DNA from: Planctomycetota bacterium
GTDB lineage: Bacteria; Planctomycetota; UBA1135; GCA-002686595
Assembly: GCA_012959785.1 (NCBI GenBank)
Contig: DUCM01000021.1
Span: 50,442 to 114,441, forward strand
DNA length: 64,000 bases
Direction: 5' to 3'
The position numbers and the translations under genes are program-made. Under the pieces are notes generated by a model. It worked only from the letters and a program-made list of their open reading frames with translations. It did not search any database and had not been told where the DNA came from. Shown in pieces: positions 42,530 through 51,430 of this stretch; position 1 is the stretch's first letter; each line of letters begins with the position of its first letter.

Positions 42530-43669
42530 TTACGCCTGGGGAGGCGTGGCGACAGCGGTCCAGGCCGCGTGTAGCTCGTCGGCGGCGTGCGACCAGGCGA
42601 GATTCGTGACGGATGCTGCGCGTGCGCCTTGAGAGGGCGGCCTCGTCCAGTCAAGCAGAAGCTCAGCGAGGTCGGTGATCGACGAAGCCCGGGCCAAGAG
42701 TGGGCCAAAGTCACCCTTGAGGCCCTGGGCGCCGATCTCGGTGGAGATCACCGGGCAGCCCATGGCCAGGGCCTCGGCGATCTTGAGTCGCGAACCGCCG
42801 CCGATGTCGAGGGGCACCAACAAGGCGCCGGCGCGGGCGAGATAGGGGCGCACATCGGGGACCTCGCCCACGAGGTGCACCCCCGCCGGGGGCCGGCTGA
42901 GGAATCCAGAAGCCGCTCTGGCGCCGACCACGACCAGGGAGAGTTCGGGGCGGCGCCCTTGGATTTTGGGCCAGACGGAATCGAGGAACACCTCCAGTCC
43001 TTGCAAGTTGGGTTCGTAGTCGAGGGAGCCGAGCACGAGCAATTCGTTCCTGTCCCGCGGCTCGTCGCGGGGCTTGAAATATTCGAGATCCACGCCGTTA
43101 GGAACGATGTGGGTTGCAGCTCCCGGGTGCCTCTCGCGGAACTCCGTGGCATCGTGATCGCTGCAGAAGATGTGCTCGCAGAAACGCGCCGCGGCCAGTT
43201 CCTCCAGACCGCGCCAACGCATGGTCTCGACCAGACTGGCACGCCCAGCGAGGTGCAGCCCGCGGCAGAGTTCCACATCGAGTTTGTGGTGGTGCAGGAT
43301 TTCTGGCGGGCCAGAGAGCTCACACAGGGGGCGAATGAGGAGCAACTCGTCGATGTGTACCAGATCATAGTCGCCGCTTTTGTAGGCCGGAGCCAGGGCC
43401 TCTTCGAAGGCCGCTGAGTGGAACCAGGACTCGGGCGCTGGGGCCAGCCAGTAGCGCGGTACGGGCATGGGGCTGCGCTCGAAAACGTGCAGGTCGGCAC
43501 AAACATCCGCGACCCGTGACTCAGCTTCGGCGCCCGCGCCATCCTGACGGACGCAGTAGATGTGCACCTCGTGGCGCGACTGAATTTCGCGGAGGAGTTG
43601 CCAGGTGCGGATGCGGCCGCCGGCGTCGAGGGGCCAGGGCAGGCTGGGTGTGAGGAACAGGACGCGCAT
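42530..43669 (-). CDS. Glycosyltransferase family 4-like protein
   Basis: 379 residues. MRVLFLTPSLPWPLDAGGRIRTWQLLREI is the typical N-terminus of a GT-B subfamily; LVHIDELLLIRPL, HIVPNGVDLEYFKP, LLVLGSLDYEPNLQGLEVFL, and GGGSRLKIAEALAMGCPVIS are its further hallmarks. It transfers a sugar to an envelope glycan (substrate unknown). It is convergent with the two plus-strand transferases, with hairpin 3 and the GPP34 remnant between them, and is 12 bp from the histidine phosphatase upstream, so those two are likely co-transcribed. Confidence 0.85.
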   Translation of the reverse strand: MRVLFLTPSLPWPLDAGGRIRTWQLLREIQSRHEVHIYCVRQDGAGAEAESRVADVCADLHVFERSPMPVPRYWLAPAPESWFHSAAFEEALAPAYKSGDYDLVHIDELLLIRPLCELSGPPEILHHHKLDVELCRGLHLAGRASLVETMRWRGLEELAAARFCEHIFCSDHDATEFRERHPGAATHIVPNGVDLEYFKPRDEPRDRNELLVLGSLDYEPNLQGLEVFLDSVWPKIQGRRPELSLVVVGARAASGFLSRPPAGVHLVGEVPDVRPYLARAGALLVPLDIGGGSRLKIAEALAMGCPVISTEIGAQGLKGDFGPLLARASSITDLAELLLDWTRPPSQGARAASVTNLAWSHAADELHAAWTAVATPPQA

Positions 43670-43681
43670 GGTGTGTCCTCC

Positions 43682-44374
43682 TCAGCGAATGTCCTTGGGA
43701 CCCGCCTGACGAATTGCGAGGGACCAACCGTCTTCAGCGTCCACGAGGAGATGGGCGTGGGCGGGTTCGAGGGCGTACCCGTAGCTTGTCGGAGAGCTGA
43801 CTCCCAGGAGCCGGCCGATCACCACCCGGATCAACTGTCCATGGGCGGCCACCACGAGCGTGCCACCGTCCACGGCGTCGAGGCCCTCGAGAAGCGCCGG
43901 CCAGGCTCGTTCAAAGATCAACTCGTCGCCCTCGCCGTCGGGTACATGCCAACGGTAGGGATCGCGCCAGTAGTCGGCGGCCGCCCGGTCCCAAAGGGTG
44001 CGGAACTCGGATTTCGGGCGGCCCTGCCATGAGCCTCGGTCCATCTCGCGCAGGCGACCATCCAGGGCCAGGGGCACTCCAGCCCCCTCGGCGATGGCTT
44101 GCCCCAAAAGAGCCGCGCGCTCGAGATCCGAGGCGATGACGCGGGTGACTGTGCGCTCTCCAAAAGCCCCGGCCAGGATCATGGTCGCTTCCCGTCCGGC
44201 CTCGGAGAGGGCCACATCCATGGCCCCGTAGGCGACCTCGTGCCAGCGTGCCTCGACTTCCGCATGACGCACCAGCCACAGCCGCGCCCCGCTCCTCAGA
44301 CCCCTGGCGGCGGGCGGAGGAGGGGCAGGCTGTGGAGAATCAGCGGGCTGCGGGGGGGGGCCGATCAGTTGCAC
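43682..44374 (-). CDS. Histidine phosphatase (phosphoglycerate mutase-like) family protein
   Basis: 230 residues from a GTG start, with a Pro-rich first 25 residues; translation may really begin later. Catalytic motifs: LWLVRHAEVEARWHE (phospho-accepting His in RHAE), ASDLERAALLGQAIAEG, RLREMDRGSWQGRPKSEF, and VVAAHGQLIRVVIGRLLG (second His). These match the cobalamin-type/PGM-like broad-specificity phosphatases. It is cytoplasmic; the substrate is unknown. It lies 12 bp upstream of a glycosyltransferase, which could point to a sugar phosphate substrate. Confidence 0.82.
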   Translation of the reverse strand: MQLIGPPPQPADSPQPAPPPPAARGLRSGARLWLVRHAEVEARWHEVAYGAMDVALSEAGREATMILAGAFGERTVTRVIASDLERAALLGQAIAEGAGVPLALDGRLREMDRGSWQGRPKSEFRTLWDRAAADYWRDPYRWHVPDGEGDELIFERAWPALLEGLDAVDGGTLVVAAHGQLIRVVIGRLLGVSSPTSYGYALEPAHAHLLVDAEDGWSLAIRQAGPKDIR

Positions 44375-44412
44375 GGGGGCAGTCTAGTATGAAGACCTCA
44401 TGAATCACCCGT

Positions 44413-44519
44413 GCCAGTCAGACTGGCGTGAAAAGGCCAGCCATCTCACCCCATACACCGGCTTGTTTTCTCTGCAGGTGGTCACGAAACAGGGAAGACG
44501 GTCAAGAAACGGGGACGGC
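44413..44519. repeat. Gene-free interval with small palindrome and imperfect tandem repeat
   Basis: The 302-bp stretch 44375-44676 has no convincing gene. It holds GCCAGTC-A-GACTGGC at 44413-44427 (7-bp arms, 1-nt centre) and two imperfect 20-bp copies starting GGTCACGAAAC (44480) and GGTCAAGAAAC (44500), 16 of 20 identical, followed by GGGGACGGCCCC. Such GAAACGGGGACGG strings resemble remnants of REP-type elements in other bacteria (recollection, not checked). Confidence 0.45.
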
Positions 44520-44676
44520 CCCAGAAGGATGGGCCGAGGTGCCGAAAGAAAATCCGAGCATGGGGTAGAGCAAGGTGTTCGCAGGCTATTATCCTACTTC
44601 CTTACGCAAGGTAGCGTGTGAGAAGGCAATCCCTCGACTCGCCCGGGCATCTGTTACACACCCCACGGCCATCTCC

Positions 44677-44955
44677 ATGCCCAAGCTCACCTTTACTCAG
44701 ACTGGCGAGACCTTTGACCTCGCCCCGGGTACTTCGCTGCTGGTCTTCTGCCAGGAAACCCAGACTCCCCAGACCTTTGGTTGCACTGTGGGCCATTGTG
44801 GGGCCTGCATTTGTCGCGTGACCAACGGCGGGGAGAACCTGAATCCCCCCAGCGAGGGGGAACTCGAGACCCTGGAGCAGCTCGAATCGGGGGAGGGCGC
44901 GCGCCTGGGCTGCCAGCTCGAAATCCAGGGCGATGTCACCATTGCGCCTGCCTAG
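44677..44955 (+). CDS. [2Fe-2S] ferredoxin, plant/adrenodoxin-like fold
   Basis: 92 residues: MPKLTFTQTGETFDLAPGTSLL, then the cluster loop FGCTVGHCGAC (Cys ~36, 41, 44; CX4CX2C) and the fourth ligand in ARLGCQLEI (~79). The 'GE.LNPPSEGELETLE' segment and 'RLGCQ' are typical of the fer2 family. It is a cytoplasmic one-electron carrier; the partner is not evident. ATG 44677 starts the beta-grasp fold properly. Confidence 0.88.
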   Translation: MPKLTFTQTGETFDLAPGTSLLVFCQETQTPQTFGCTVGHCGACICRVTNGGENLNPPSEGELETLEQLESGEGARLGCQLEIQGDVTIAPA

Positions 44956-45030
44956 CCTGAGCCAATCAGGGTCAACGAGGCGTACAGTAGGGGGCTCACA
45001 AGCCTCCTTTTTCTTGCCCCTCCGCAACCC

Positions 45031-45300
45031 ATGACCAGAGTCGGTGTTGTCCTGTCCGGCTGTGGCGTCTTCGATGGCGCCGAGATTCACGAGTCCGTGC
45101 TGGCCCTCTTGGCCCCCGACCGTGCCGGTGCCGGGGTGCTCTGCATGGCTCCCTACATGGACCAGATGCATGTTGTCAATCACCTGACCGGTGAGGCCAC
45201 GGACGGGGTACGCAATGTGCTCGTGGAGTCAGCGCGTATCGCCCGCGGCGAGATCAGCGACCTGGCCGCGGTCTGCAACGCGCCCGCGGTTCTTTGCTGA
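45031..45300 (+). pseudogene. elbB: Truncated elbB-like gene (isoprenoid biosynthesis glyoxalase ElbB)
   Basis: 89 residues that match the N-terminus of ElbB closely: VVLSGCGVFDGAEIHESVLALLA, MAPYMDQMHVVNHLTGE, and RNVLVESARIARGEISDLA. ElbB is a DJ-1/GATase1-like glyoxalase of ~220 residues. Here the frame stops after AAVCNAPAVLC, before the 'PGGFGAAKN' loop and the CIAP nucleophile region, and the next gene begins only 35 bp later. No continuation in another frame is visible. Either a C-terminal deletion or a frameshift has removed ~130 residues. The CVFDGAEIH part is intact, so the loss seems recent. Confidence 0.65.
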
Positions 45301-45334
45301 AGGGCGCCTCCACAAGCCAATCCAGTCGGAACAC

Positions 45335-46765
45335 ATGGATCCCTTGACCGCCGTCCTCGCATTCTTTGTGCCTCTTGTGCACATCTCGGGGTTGTACTGT
45401 GCCTACCAGGCCATCACCCACACCCGCACCGCCCAGGGGGCCGTGGCCTGGGCCGTTTCCTTGGTGACTCTGCCGTACTTCGCTCTGCCCCTGTATCTCG
45501 TCTTCGGCCGGCGAAAGTTCGTGGGCTACATCGAATCCCGGCGCGCCGGCGACCTCGCGCTACATCACATCGGGAGCAACCTGAAATTGGCCCTCGAAGA
45601 GCACCGCTCGGAGCTCAGCGAAACCTGGCCGCCCCACGCCGCCATCGAGGAACTGGCTCGACTGCGTTTCTCCCGCGGCAACCGCGTCAAGCTCTTGAAG
45701 GATGGTCAGGCGACTTTTGAGAGCATCTTCGCCGGCTTCGACCAGGCGCAGGAGTACATCCTGGCGCAGTTCTTCATCATCGAGGAGGACGGGCTCGGCC
45801 TGGAATTTCAGCGCCGCCTGATCGAACGCGCCGAGGCCGGCGTGCGCGTCTACTTGCTCTTTGACGAGGTGGGCTGCATCGGTCTCTCCAGGGGCTACAT
45901 TGCCAAACTGCGCGCCGCGGGAGTGTTGGTGCGACCCTTCCACACCCGGCGCGGACTGCGGAACCGCTTTCAGATCAACTTCCGCAACCACCGCAAGGTC
46001 GTCGTCATCGACGGGCGAGTCGCCTTCGTGGGCGGCTTGAATGTTGGCGACGAATACCTCGGCCTCGATCCCGACCTGGGACCCTGGCGCGACACCCACG
46101 CGCGCTACGAGGGGCCGGTGGCCACCTGCGTGCAGCTCTCTTTTGTGGAGGACTGGTACTGGGCCAGCCGCGCCATTCCCGAGTTGAACTGGGATCCAGA
46201 GCCTTGCAGCGGCGTGGGCACGGATATCCTGGCCCTGCCCAGCGGTCCGGCCGATGCCCTCGACACCGCAGGCCTGTTTTATGTCCACGCCATCAACAGT
46301 GCCCAGCAGCGGGTTTGGATTTCAAGCCCTTACTTCGTGCCCGACGACCGCGTGCTGGGAGCCCTGCAACTCGCCGCACTGCGCGGTATCGATGTGCGCA
46401 TCCTCTTGCCGCAAAAGGCAGATCACTACCCGATCTACCTCTCGTCCTTCGCCTACATCCGGCCCCTGGTGGATGTTGGCGTGAAGATCTATCGCTACCA
46501 GCCTGGTTTTCTTCACCAGAAGGTGCTCCTCGTCGACGACCAGGTGGGGGTCGTGGGCACCGCCAACCTCGACAACCGCAGCTTTCGCCTGAACTTCGAG
46601 ATCACCATGGTGGCCGTGGACCGCGGCTTCGCCGGCGAAGTGGAGGCCATGTTGCGCGAGGATCTGGCACACAGCAAGGAGGTCCCGGCCACCGATCTCG
46701 AGTCCCGAGGAGTGCTCTTCCGTTTCCTCGTCAATCTCTCGCGGCTCGCGGCTCCCGTGCAGTAG
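45335..46765 (+). CDS. cls: Cardiolipin synthase (phospholipase D family)
   Basis: 476 residues from ATG 45335. Two N-terminal membrane spans (MDPLTAVLAFFVPLVHISGLY; AVAWAVSLVTLPYFALPLYLVFGRR), then two PLD domains with HKD motifs: NHRKVVVIDGRVAFVGGLNVGD (H-x-K-x4-D) and LHQKVLLVDDQVGVVGTANLDNRSF. It joins two phosphatidylglycerol molecules into cardiolipin at the inner membrane. The 3' end overlaps the convergent glycerol-3-phosphate dehydrogenase gene by 35 bp. The neighbourhood of glycerolipid breakdown genes fits phospholipid turnover. Confidence 0.92.
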   Translation: MDPLTAVLAFFVPLVHISGLYCAYQAITHTRTAQGAVAWAVSLVTLPYFALPLYLVFGRRKFVGYIESRRAGDLALHHIGSNLKLALEEHRSELSETWPPHAAIEELARLRFSRGNRVKLLKDGQATFESIFAGFDQAQEYILAQFFIIEEDGLGLEFQRRLIERAEAGVRVYLLFDEVGCIGLSRGYIAKLRAAGVLVRPFHTRRGLRNRFQINFRNHRKVVVIDGRVAFVGGLNVGDEYLGLDPDLGPWRDTHARYEGPVATCVQLSFVEDWYWASRAIPELNWDPEPCSGVGTDILALPSGPADALDTAGLFYVHAINSAQQRVWISSPYFVPDDRVLGALQLAALRGIDVRILLPQKADHYPIYLSSFAYIRPLVDVGVKIYRYQPGFLHQKVLLVDDQVGVVGTANLDNRSFRLNFEITMVAVDRGFAGEVEAMLREDLAHSKEVPATDLESRGVLFRFLVNLSRLAAPVQ

Positions 46766-47942
46766 CCATCGGCGGCGGAATCAGAGGAAGGTCTGCGGTG
46801 CGCGCCTGCGCCGCGCGTTTCGGCAAGCAGGCGCGCAGGCGGGAGAGGACCTTCTCGGCGTTGGCGCGGTAGCCGGTCAACTTGCCGCCATAGATCGCGA
46901 GGTAATGGGGGTTGGCCCTGTCGTCGAGACGGTGGACCGTCTCGCGCGTGCGGCCAAAGGCTGCGCCGCTGGCCGCAGGCAGCACGCGCAGCCCAGCCCA
47001 GGCATTGAGGACGGTTGTGGATTGCCCCGGGAAATGAGCCGCAAAGGTCTCACAGAGGTACTCGATCTCCGCCGCTTTGGGCTCGCAGTCCTCGGGGGCT
47101 CCGGCGTGGGGGCTCTCGGTGGTGCCCACCATGATGTGGCCGCGCCAGGGCATGGAGAAGACAGCCCTGCGGTCCGAGGGCGCTTCGGTGTAGTACACGC
47201 CGCGCTCGAGAGTGCCTTCGAGTTCGATGTGGGCCCCCTGCACGAGTTCGATGTCGTAGCCCGGAGGCTGGGGCTCGATTTTTTCGCGCACCAGATTGAC
47301 CCAGGGTCCCGCGGCGTTCACCAGGGCGCACGCTTCGAAGTCATGGACACCGCCCGCGCCCTCGAAGCGTCCGCGGTAGCCCTGGGGGGTGCGCTTGGCT
47401 CCGAGGAAGCGCGCCGGGCACTCGATCTCGGCGCCCAACTCTAGGGCCGAGTCCATCACGGCGCGGGTCAGGAGCGCGTCGTCGGTTTGGGCGTCGAAGT
47501 ACTTGAAGACGCGCTGGAGCGAGTCGGTTGAGAGGCCGTCGAGAGCGTCCCAGCGAGAACGCGGCACGGTTTCAAAGCGCGTCGTGGCGCGCAGGCCACC
47601 GAGCAGGGAATAGAGGCTGAGACCCGCGCGCAATTCCCAGGGACGGCGGCTCGTCGTGGCGTAGATGGGCACGAAGAAGGGCACCAAGTGCACGAGCTCC
47701 GCGGCGATGCGCAGGAGGATAGCGCGTTCGGTCAAGGACTCGCGCACCAGACCCAGCTCAAAGCTCTCGAGGTAGCGCAGGCCGCCGTGGATCAGTTTGC
47801 TCGACTTGCTTGATGTGCCCGCGGCCAGGGAAGTCTTTTCGAGCAGCAGAGTGCTGTGCCCCGCTGCCGCAGCGGCCTGGGCCACACCCACCCCGTGGAT
47901 GCCGCCGCCGATCACCACCAGGTCATACGCGCTTGCCTGCAT
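46731..47942 (-). CDS. glpD: FAD-dependent glycerol-3-phosphate dehydrogenase (short form)
   Basis: 403 residues. N-terminal FAD fold: YDLVVIGGGIHGVGVAQAAAAAGHSTLLLEK; family motif SKLIHGGLRYLESFELGLVRESL; VNAAGPWVNLV, MPWRGHIMVGTTESP, and LNAWAGLRVLP follow, all typical of GlpD/GlpA. Usual GlpD is ~500 residues; the C-terminal cap domain is absent here. It oxidises glycerol 3-phosphate to dihydroxyacetone phosphate and feeds the quinone pool. ATG 47942 is used; a TTG (47954) would overlap the stop of glpQ as TTGA. It probably forms an operon with the diesterase upstream. Confidence 0.85.
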   Translation of the reverse strand: MQASAYDLVVIGGGIHGVGVAQAAAAAGHSTLLLEKTSLAAGTSSKSSKLIHGGLRYLESFELGLVRESLTERAILLRIAAELVHLVPFFVPIYATTSRRPWELRAGLSLYSLLGGLRATTRFETVPRSRWDALDGLSTDSLQRVFKYFDAQTDDALLTRAVMDSALELGAEIECPARFLGAKRTPQGYRGRFEGAGGVHDFEACALVNAAGPWVNLVREKIEPQPPGYDIELVQGAHIELEGTLERGVYYTEAPSDRRAVFSMPWRGHIMVGTTESPHAGAPEDCEPKAAEIEYLCETFAAHFPGQSTTVLNAWAGLRVLPAASGAAFGRTRETVHRLDDRANPHYLAIYGGKLTGYRANAEKVLSRLRACLPKRAAQARTADLPLIPPPMATAREPRAARD

Positions 47943-47950
47943 GGTCCCGT

Positions 47951-48700
47951 TCAACTTGTGCGGCCCGCCAGAGCCGCGCGCATCTCGGGATAGTGAAAGG
48001 TCTCGACAAACTCCGCACCCCGTTCAGCCAGGGCCACAGCCTCGTCGGGGTCGGTGACTTCGTAGACCACTAGACGGGTGCCGTCGATCTGGGGCAGATT
48101 GATTTCGCCGTACTCGGGCAAGTGGCGAGTGTTGCTGAAAAGAAACTCGGGCTGCAAGCCGCGCAGCGCCGGGGAATCGAGATCGGACCAAGACTCGATG
48201 ATGGGCGCGAGGGCCAGGGAACTCAGGGCGCGCGTCTCGCGCAGGCAGGCCAGTGAGAAGGAGATGATCGCCGTGCGCTTTTCAAGGCCTTCGATGGCCT
48301 TGAGGACCTGGCGCACCACGGCTCCGGCACCCGAGCGTTGGGCGGCGATGGGTTTGATCTCGACAAAGCAGAAGACCTCGGGCCAGCGGGCCAATTCTTC
48401 GGCGAGGTCGCTCAGCCTGGCGATGGGCTCGTCCGCGAAGGTCGTGCCCAGGCGGGCGGCCTCCGCGGCGCGCAGTTTGCCGATGGCGACATCGTCGAGC
48501 TCGGTTAGCTCGCCCGCGCAACCCGCCACCCGCCAGAGGTCGTCGTCGTGAAAGAGATAGGGCGTGCCGTCGGTGGATGTCTGCACATCGACCTCTAGGT
48601 AGCGTGCGCCGGCGTCGAGGGCGGCGCGAATGCCGGCCAAGGAATTGTCCGGGAACTGACGCGGGTAGCCACGGTGTGCGACGAGGGAGAAAGCAGTCAT
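47951..48700 (-). CDS. glpQ: Glycerophosphodiester phosphodiesterase
   Basis: 249 residues. Metal and catalytic residues of the GDPD TIM-barrel are present: FSLVAHRGYPRQFPDNS (HRG), LEVDVQTSTDGTPYLFHDDDL (E, D and second catalytic His), and FVEIKP. No signal peptide, so it acts in the cytoplasm. It releases glycerol 3-phosphate from deacylated phospholipids, which the dehydrogenase 8 bp downstream then oxidises. It is divergent from the ABC transporter genes at 48879. Confidence 0.88.
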   Translation of the reverse strand: MTAFSLVAHRGYPRQFPDNSLAGIRAALDAGARYLEVDVQTSTDGTPYLFHDDDLWRVAGCAGELTELDDVAIGKLRAAEAARLGTTFADEPIARLSDLAEELARWPEVFCFVEIKPIAAQRSGAGAVVRQVLKAIEGLEKRTAIISFSLACLRETRALSSLALAPIIESWSDLDSPALRGLQPEFLFSNTRHLPEYGEINLPQIDGTRLVVYEVTDPDEAVALAERGAEFVETFHYPEMRAALAGRTS

Positions 48701-48822
48701 GGGCGCCCCGGCAGTCTGTCAAACGCCGCCCGCCGAAGGCAGTCCCAAGCAGGATTGCGAGGACTGAGCGGGCCCCGGAAGCTGGCACCCCTCCGGTTGT
48801 GGCGCCTTCTTCCGACGGTCAG

Positions 48823-48828
48823 TAGACT
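48823..48828 (+). promoter_or_regulatory. Candidate -10 box before the ABC transporter genes
   Basis: TAGACT, 51 nt before the ATG, in the string AGTAGACTCTTCC. Almost the same string (CGTAGACTCTTCC) precedes trxB. The upstream TTGTGG is 20 nt away, long for a -35. Confidence 0.3.
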
Positions 48829-48878
48829 CTTCCGCGCTCCGATGGCCTGCCAGCGAATCGACCAGCCATTCCCCCCCC

Positions 48879-49670
48879 ATGTCCACCCTCAACGATCCCA
48901 GCGGCCGCCCCGAGCGGCCCGCCCTGCTAGTTTCGGGGCTCTGCAAGAGCTTTGGCGCCGAGCGGGCCGTGGACGAGCTTTCTTTCTCCGTACAGCCGGG
49001 CGAAATCCTGGGTTTGGTGGGCCCCAACGGAGCGGGCAAGACCACTTGCTTGCGTTCCATCGTGGGCGTCCTGCCCCTACAGGAGGGCACGGTCGAGATT
49101 TGCGGCCACGATCTTGCGGGGGACGAAGTTTCGGCCAAGCGGGCTCTCGCCTGGGTTCCCGAGGACCCCCAGCCCTTCGACACCTTGACCGTGGAAGAGC
49201 ACCTCGAGTTCACTGCGCACTTATTCCGTTGCACGGACTGGCGGGAGGACGCCGAGCACCTGCTCACGCGCTTTTCGCTGCAAGAAAAACGCAAGGCCCT
49301 GGGCGGCGAACTGTCCCGTGGCATGCGCCAGAAGTTGGCCTTCTGCTGCGCTTGGATTTCCAGACCCCAGGTGGTTTTGATGGACGAGCCGCTCTCGGGT
49401 CTCGATCCCCGGGGTATCCGTTCGGCCCGCGATGCGATTTCAGACCTCGCCACCGAAGGGGCTGCGGTGATCCTCTCTTCGCACCTGTTGGAATTGATTG
49501 AGGCTCTGGCGGATCGCTTGCTGATCATCGACCACGGACGGTGCGTGTTCCTGGGCACCTTGAGCGAAGCCCGAGAGAGTCTTTCCCAGCAGAGCGCGTC
49601 GAGTTTGGAGGAGATCTTCATGGCGGCCACGGGAGAAGGCGCAGCGGAGGATGGAGAGGAGTGGGGCTGA
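48879..49670 (+). CDS. ABC transporter ATP-binding protein
   Basis: 263 residues. Walker A is GPNGAGKTT, signature is LSRGMRQKL, Walker B is VVLMDEPLSGLDP and the H-loop is ILSSHLLELI. The layout matches export-type ATPases of the ABC-2 class (CcmA/NatA). It pairs with the large membrane protein that overlaps its last codons. The cargo is unknown; such pairs export drugs, lipids or peptides. Confidence 0.9.
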   Translation: MSTLNDPSGRPERPALLVSGLCKSFGAERAVDELSFSVQPGEILGLVGPNGAGKTTCLRSIVGVLPLQEGTVEICGHDLAGDEVSAKRALAWVPEDPQPFDTLTVEEHLEFTAHLFRCTDWREDAEHLLTRFSLQEKRKALGGELSRGMRQKLAFCCAWISRPQVVLMDEPLSGLDPRGIRSARDAISDLATEGAAVILSSHLLELIEALADRLLIIDHGRCVFLGTLSEARESLSQQSASSLEEIFMAATGEGAAEDGEEWG

Positions 49671-51394
49671 TCGCCGGGGATCCGGCGCTTGTGCACTTGG
49701 CGGCGCTCAAGTTGCGCGGCAGCCTGCGGCGCCTGTGGCGGCGCTTGAAGACTCCCGCTGGGCTCTTCTTCATCGTGGTAGGCACCCTGCTGGCGTGCGC
49801 ATGGTTGGGTTCCCTGGTATTCGGTCATGCTGGCAGCCGCGAAGCCCCAGCCGATGTCGAGACCCTGCGGCGATGGACAGCCCTTGGGATCTTGGCCTTC
49901 AGTGCGGTTGTGGGATTCGGCGCGCTCTCGATTCGCGGCGTGTATTTGCCCAAGAACGAGATCGAGCGACTCTTTGCCGCGCCCACCACCCGTGCGAACA
50001 TCGTGCGCTACCGACTGCTCTTGGACTCCGGTCGCAGCTTCTTTGGCGCCCTGGTGCTGGCGCTCTTGTGCTTCAGGCGCATGCCGGTGCCGGTTTATGG
50101 TTTTCTCGGCACCATTCTCGCTGTGCTGACCCTGGGAGTCGTGCGCCAGATGGGCTCGATCCTGCTGGCTGATGTACACAGCCGCCTCGGGAGCTTCTTC
50201 GAGGGGCGCAAATTCACCCCCCTCCGGATCGTCATGGCCATCGTGCTCTGGTTCATCATCATGGGGCTGTTCGTGTCGGGGCGTGTGAAGGATCGTCTGC
50301 TCGCAGCAGTGGGATTGAATCTCGATGTCAGCGAAATTCTCGAGCACCCGGTCTTGGATGTGCTCCTGGCGCCCTTCACGCCCTGGGTGCGCATGATGAC
50401 CGCTGGCGATGGCGAGGAGTTCCTGGGTTGGGGTGGGCTCTCGCTTCTTTTGTGGGCAGTGTTTTTCGAGATCACAGCGCGCCTGCGCGTCGACTTCCGC
50501 GAGGCCTCGATCCAAACTTCGTCCGATATCGCCGTGCGCTTGAAGCGCATGGGACGTGGGGGCTTTGGACAGGGTGCCGTGCCCCAGTTCGCCGCAGCCC
50601 GGCGCGTGCCCTGGCTCTTTGGCCGGGGACCGGGGGGGGCCATCGCCTGGATCAAGACGGCTGCCATCCTACGCAAGTCCCGCGGCACCTTGCTGTTGGG
50701 CCTCCTGATCGTCTCGGCCATCACCATCGGCGTCTCGCTGCTCTTCAAGAACACCGCGGGATTGGCCTTCAAGGGCGACGAGGGGGATGTCTGGATCGTC
50801 TTGGGCCATTCGAGCGTGATCGCCTTGCTTGGCGTGCTGTATCTCTCGGGCGTCTTGCGCTTTGATTTCCGTTCGGATCTCGACTCCATGGTCCAGATCA
50901 AGGCCTGGCCGGTGGGGCCCACGGCGACTTTCGTGGCCACCCTCTTGCCCCAGGCGCTCTTGATCTCCGGAGCCCTGGCAGCGGCGATTCTGATCCGAGC
51001 CCTGGTGCTTGGCAGCTTTCATCCTGCATTATTTCTGCTCGTCCTGGCCTTGCCCTGGATCGAGTTTGCCTGGCTCGCCGTGGACAACGCGGTTTTTTTG
51101 TGCGTGCCGGTGCGCTACCTGCCTGGGCAGGATGGTTCGTTGCACCACGCTGGGCGCGCGATCGTTTTGGTTCTGTTGCGTTTCAGTCTGGCCGCAGTCA
51201 CTTTGGGTCTGATTTTCGTACCGGCCTTCGTGATTTTCAGCCTGGGGCCCGAGACCCTGGGGCTATCCTGGGCGGCCTGCGCCGCCATGGCCAGCGCCAT
51301 CGGCGCCGCTGTCATGTGCGCCATGGTGGCTTTCCTCGCCTGGATAGGCGGTCGCATGTTGCGGCGCCTCGATGTGGCCCGCGACCGAGTCTAA
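49661..51394 (+). CDS. ABC-2 type transporter permease (large)
   Basis: 577 residues from a GTG (49661) overlapping the ATPase stop by 10 bp, with GGAGAGGA just upstream. About 12 hydrophobic spans (for example LFFIVVGTLLACAWLGSLVF, LRIVMAIVLWFIIMGLFV, LLLGLLIVSAITIGVSLLF, ALFLLVLALPWIEFAWLA). The KNEIERLFAAPTTRANIVRYRLL loop after the second span is typical of putative ABC exporter permeases ('PlsC/ABC exporter' group). It is probably a homodimer or a fused double permease working with the ATPase. Confidence 0.75.
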   Translation: MGLIAGDPALVHLAALKLRGSLRRLWRRLKTPAGLFFIVVGTLLACAWLGSLVFGHAGSREAPADVETLRRWTALGILAFSAVVGFGALSIRGVYLPKNEIERLFAAPTTRANIVRYRLLLDSGRSFFGALVLALLCFRRMPVPVYGFLGTILAVLTLGVVRQMGSILLADVHSRLGSFFEGRKFTPLRIVMAIVLWFIIMGLFVSGRVKDRLLAAVGLNLDVSEILEHPVLDVLLAPFTPWVRMMTAGDGEEFLGWGGLSLLLWAVFFEITARLRVDFREASIQTSSDIAVRLKRMGRGGFGQGAVPQFAAARRVPWLFGRGPGGAIAWIKTAAILRKSRGTLLLGLLIVSAITIGVSLLFKNTAGLAFKGDEGDVWIVLGHSSVIALLGVLYLSGVLRFDFRSDLDSMVQIKAWPVGPTATFVATLLPQALLISGALAAAILIRALVLGSFHPALFLLVLALPWIEFAWLAVDNAVFLCVPVRYLPGQDGSLHHAGRAIVLVLLRFSLAAVTLGLIFVPAFVIFSLGPETLGLSWAACAAMASAIGAAVMCAMVAFLAWIGGRMLRRLDVARDRV

Positions 51395-51430
51395 GCAGCT
51401 GCGCCGGAAGGGCTCTGCGAGCGGTTCCCG

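Noticed and set aside
48719..50515. 598-codon minus-strand open frame opposite the ABC transporter genes
   Set aside because: The plus strand has Walker motifs and membrane spans; the minus frame is Ser/Arg-rich and lacks any fold pattern.
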